Of a DNA stretch of 64,000 bases, positions 58,940 to 64,000 are shown one piece after another. The notes below the pieces were generated by a model. That model ran no database searches and was not told the DNA's origin. It was given only the letters and a program-made list of their open reading frames with translations. A program made the position numbers and the translations under genes. Each line of letters begins with the position of its first letter. The stretch's first letter is position 1. Source of the stretch: Melastoma dodecandrum. Its lineage: Eukaryota; Streptophyta; Magnoliopsida; Myrtales; Melastomataceae. The stretch is from the NCBI GenBank assembly GCA_029817715.1, contig JARUPY010000085.1:124001-188000 (forward strand), written 5' to 3'.

Positions 58940-59229
58940 CCCGATTTCTAACCCAAACCCTATCTCCAATTTCTTTCCCTTTCTTTTTCCTAATTTTTTA
59001 TTTCCCAGCGCTTGCCACGTAGGCCAACAAATTAAGTAATTCACACGTCGGACGCCATGTAGGCTAAAGTAACGGAGGCTAATTGACACATTGCGAAAAT
59101 TTAACGTCCGTCACGAATAAGGCCTCATACAAAAGTGTCATCGATTTAAGGCCAAATTGAAAAATTTTTAAACGATTTGCAAAATCGAAAAGTTTGCCGA
59201 TACCTGAGGCCAAAAATCGATATTTTGCC
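58940..59229 (-). repeat. Pack-MULE right terminal inverted repeat
   Basis: 290 bp, inverted match to 58013-58301, ending ATATTTTGCC next to the 9-bp target duplication. Confidence 0.92.
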
Positions 59230-59238
59230 TTATTTTAA

Positions 59239-61300
59239 TCATCCCTCCCTTTCCCACTTTAATATAATATTATGAACGTACATTTGAGGAGGTGTTGAAT
59301 AAAAAATGACATGTTAAATAAAAAAACAATTATGACATTAAGTGGCGTTATTCACTCGAGTACTCCCCATGTAATTACAAAGAGGACTAATTGACGAGCT
59401 AGGCAAATAGTCAAGGATGTACATACAAAGAAAAAAAAAACATGACATAAAAGTCAAAGCTGGAATATCTCGTTCCCCTGTGCCCCATGTGAGACATGTC
59501 CCCAGATCACTAGTAGTAGTAGTAGTAGTACACTTGCTTGACATCCCCCACCCCACTTTCTTTTCTCCATCCAATCCATCTCTCCGCTCCTCGTGATCCT
59601 ACTTGCTTGTATGAAGTCTTGATCATCATTTATACCACAATCTTACGTATCAGGGTTCTTGTTATTGTTGTTGCCGATGATTGTGGAATATGAATGAAAT
59701 TTTGATTTGATCGATGATAGCCCATAACACAGTCGGCGTCGGTGTCTAATAAATTCAGCTATGCAAATTGGATCAAGGGAGATTACTACTTACTAACCCA
59801 AATGGCAATATGGGACCCAACCCAAACAATATTTGAATATATATATATTCAAGAAAGATTGACAAACTATTAACAACAAAAGATGGACGATATCATATGA
59901 TTCTGGGAATAGTCTCTCCAATGAAAAAAGAAAGAGAGGGGGGCGGGGGGGCAAAGCTTCAGTTCTTTAGCCTCTTTTGTCACGTTTTGCTGCCTAAAGT
60001 TGTTGACATCATGATGACCTTCTTCTTCTACTACTACCACTTTGATTATTATTATTATTACTATCATCGTTGTATTGAATTGGATTGAATTGGATTAGAT
60101 TGGGATTTAATGAATGGCCACTCATCCCTAGAAGAAGGCCATTTCTTCTGTTCTCTTTTGTTTTTTTCATCAACACAATCAAAGTTGTAGCCAACTACTT
60201 TGATGTTATAATTGTTTATTTCATTTTTCATATAGTAGGGATGATCTAAAAGTCAATTTGGACTCCTCGCATATTTTGACATTGTAGTGCCGCGTGTTTG
60301 GACTAGTGAAATAGAAGGGACCCCTCCACCAAATTATATATAAAAAAAAGTCATACAACTTGACTTTTTTTTTTTTTACGAGATAAGACGAGGAAGAAAG
60401 AAAATTATTAACTCTATGTCATAAGCTGTATGTACATGTCTCGTGACAAGATCTCTATCCAAATCATTTTTCAAACCTTATGCCCAACAAACCCAAATTT
60501 CTCCCACTTTGGGGCATCACCTTTTTTTTCGTTTACAATATATAATATTTTGATGTATATGGTTCAACGATCAGAATCTGGGGGCGCTTTCTTTTTGGGC
60601 TCAATGAGATTGTGGGCTTTATTATGGGCCTGTTCTAAGACGTAGGGCCCACTAATCAACGTGCACGAGTGTACGCACCACACCCTTGCGCGCCGAAAGC
60701 TCGTATTAAAGTTTATGTCATCATATCTTTATGGATTCCTTAGACGAAAAATAGTCTGATGAGTTTCGATTTGTCGAAAACCCTGTAAGACACTGTTGGC
60801 AATTTCGTCACTCAATTTATAAAAAAAGACAGAGTTCATAACCGTCTTATGCGTAACGACGAGATTGAAACCCGTCTTTCACATGACTGACAGGTTCACT
60901 ACCCCAACATTTACATAATTATTGAAATCATGTCTAAGTTTTAAGTTGTTTATAATTATTTAATTCTGAATATAACCTGGGTCAGCTCTAGTAGCAGTTG
61001 GTTTAAGCTCCTACTAATAATTTCAACAAGTGTGTGAATGATGATGACTGCGAACCAATTTAGGATGAGAAATGCGGGTTAACCACGTCTTTATATGGGA
61101 TGACTCTCCAAATATAACATGCTCCTAACACATTTTGAGTATTTCGAAAACTAAACCCATATTTCACAATTTTTTTTAAAAAACAAATGGTATTTTCGCC
61201 CAAAAGGAAAACGCGCTCCTGGACTTTTACAACACTGAAATACTCTTCAACAAACGCAAGCCTTCCTTGTAACAAAACAAAACAAAACTCTACCAAAATT
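59239..61300. other. Intergenic region, no gene seen
   Basis: AT-rich. Contains a (TAG)n run at 59512-59529, TATATATATA near 59838, a (TTA)n run at 60046-60060 followed by a short TTGAATTGGATTGAATTGG repeat, and poly-T tracts. Small ORFs show no domain. Confidence 0.5.
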
Positions 61301-61777
61301 TACAGTATCTCAAATTACAACAGATTGTGACCAGATTCTATTTAAACTAGTTTCCCGGGAAGGCGGACCAGCTGAGACACCAGACCAACGAAGTAAATCT
61401 CATCTCACGGCCTCAAATGAATTGTTTCCACTTGCCCCGGGCTTCTGTCTTCCCCATGGGTAAATAAATCTGTACAGTATGCCTGCTAGAACATATGTAA
61501 TCTATATGTAACTTCTGCTGTAAACTATGTACCTGCACCCATTGTACGGATCCACACTCCGGACCAATTGAAGCCGTCATAGAGGCTAAAAATTGAAGAT
61601 TGCAAGAGTCCACCCAGCGAAAGCAAAAGATGGGTCGCAATATAGAGACCTTTATCTTTCGTGGCCCATCCACCGCGGTCAATCAGGCTGCGTGTCAACC
61701 TGAAGAGCCATGGCATGCACAGGGGCATTGGGGGACCCGTACCAGTGGCTAAATACCTAACAGGTAAAGTCTCCTAC
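61301..61777 (-). other. 3' UTR region of the PI 4-kinase gene
   Basis: Lies directly downstream of the PI4K stop codon on the minus strand. No coding signal; exact transcript end not determined. Confidence 0.4.
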
Positions 61778-63916
<2,139 letters not shown>

Positions 63917-64000
63917 CTGCGTTAAGAAATATTAGATCAACAGGATGACCTCCACCCAAAATCTAGCAATAGAAAGTAAAAGCTCAGCTCCTCTACAATC

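Larger units (their letters stand above)
58013..59229. mobile_element. Pack-MULE (non-autonomous Mutator-like element with captured exon)
   Basis: A 1217-bp element with terminal inverted repeats of about 290 bp and a perfect 9-bp target duplication TTATTTTAA at 58004-58012 and 59230-59238. The nine-base duplication and very long TIRs are hallmarks of Mutator-like elements. The ends read GGCAAAATATCGATTTTTGG. No transposase is encoded. The core carries a GC-rich exon of a chloroplast gene, so it is a gene-capturing Pack-MULE. Confidence 0.93.

Noticed and set aside
58370..59089. 239-aa minus-strand ORF across the Pack-MULE
   Set aside because: It is antisense to the captured RIQ exon and runs into a TIR. 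Composition is Arg/His/Leu-rich with no recognisable domain.

Overview
This is a 64 kb stretch of plant nuclear DNA. Genes have GT-AG introns, AT-rich spacers and plant-only families (UGT, PMEI, PLS-type PPR, IDA-like peptide, ten-exon ADH), and plant LTR retrotransposons and Mutator-like elements lie between them. It is an angiosperm, probably a eudicot; the species cannot be told from the sequence alone.

Layout from left to right. A 13-exon gene for glutamine-dependent NAD+ synthetase lies on the minus strand (433-5246). Its leader carries a 40-codon upstream ORF whose stop overlaps the synthetase start. An inactive but complete Ty1-copia element follows (7115-10949), with both LTRs, an initiator-Met primer site and a 5-bp target duplication. 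From 11.6 to 36.2 kb there is a 6.9-kb segmental duplication in direct orientation: copy A 11612-18497 and copy B 29356-36166. Each copy holds a GRF-type zinc-finger pseudogene, a tandem-repeat array, a decayed MULE transposase on the opposite strand, a cluster of TTTAGTAA/TTACTAAA motifs and a UGT73-type glucosyltransferase. The UGT of copy A is intact (486 aa); that of copy B is broken by a 5-bp insertion. The 10.9-kb spacer between the copies holds a truncated Tat-lineage Ty3-gypsy element with two RNase H domains, inserted into a Ty1-copia relic, plus a second copia relic on the plus strand.

The right half is mostly genes: a ten-exon alcohol dehydrogenase (38729-40706, +), an intronless invertase/pectin-methylesterase inhibitor (41115-41663, +), a CCCH zinc-finger gene of the C3H38 type carrying several frame lesions (42148-45431, -), an intronless organellar PPR gene (47078-49099, -), a long repeat-poor spacer, an IDA-like secreted peptide gene (56631-56906, +), a 1.2-kb Pack-MULE with 290-bp inverted termini and a perfect 9-bp target duplication that carries an exon of a RIQ/DUF1118 thylakoid gene (58013-59229), and the 3' exons of a phosphatidylinositol 4-kinase beta gene running off the right edge (61778-63916, -).

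The host genes do not form a pathway; they are unrelated housekeeping and cell-wall or signalling loci. The points of most interest are the overlapping upstream ORF of the NAD synthetase gene, the Pack-MULE, the MULE/UGT duplication with its unexplained hairpin-rich clusters, and the extreme CAGAAG enrichment of the copia element. Exon joins were read by eye from splice consensus and reading frame; family assignments rest on remembered motifs, not database searches.
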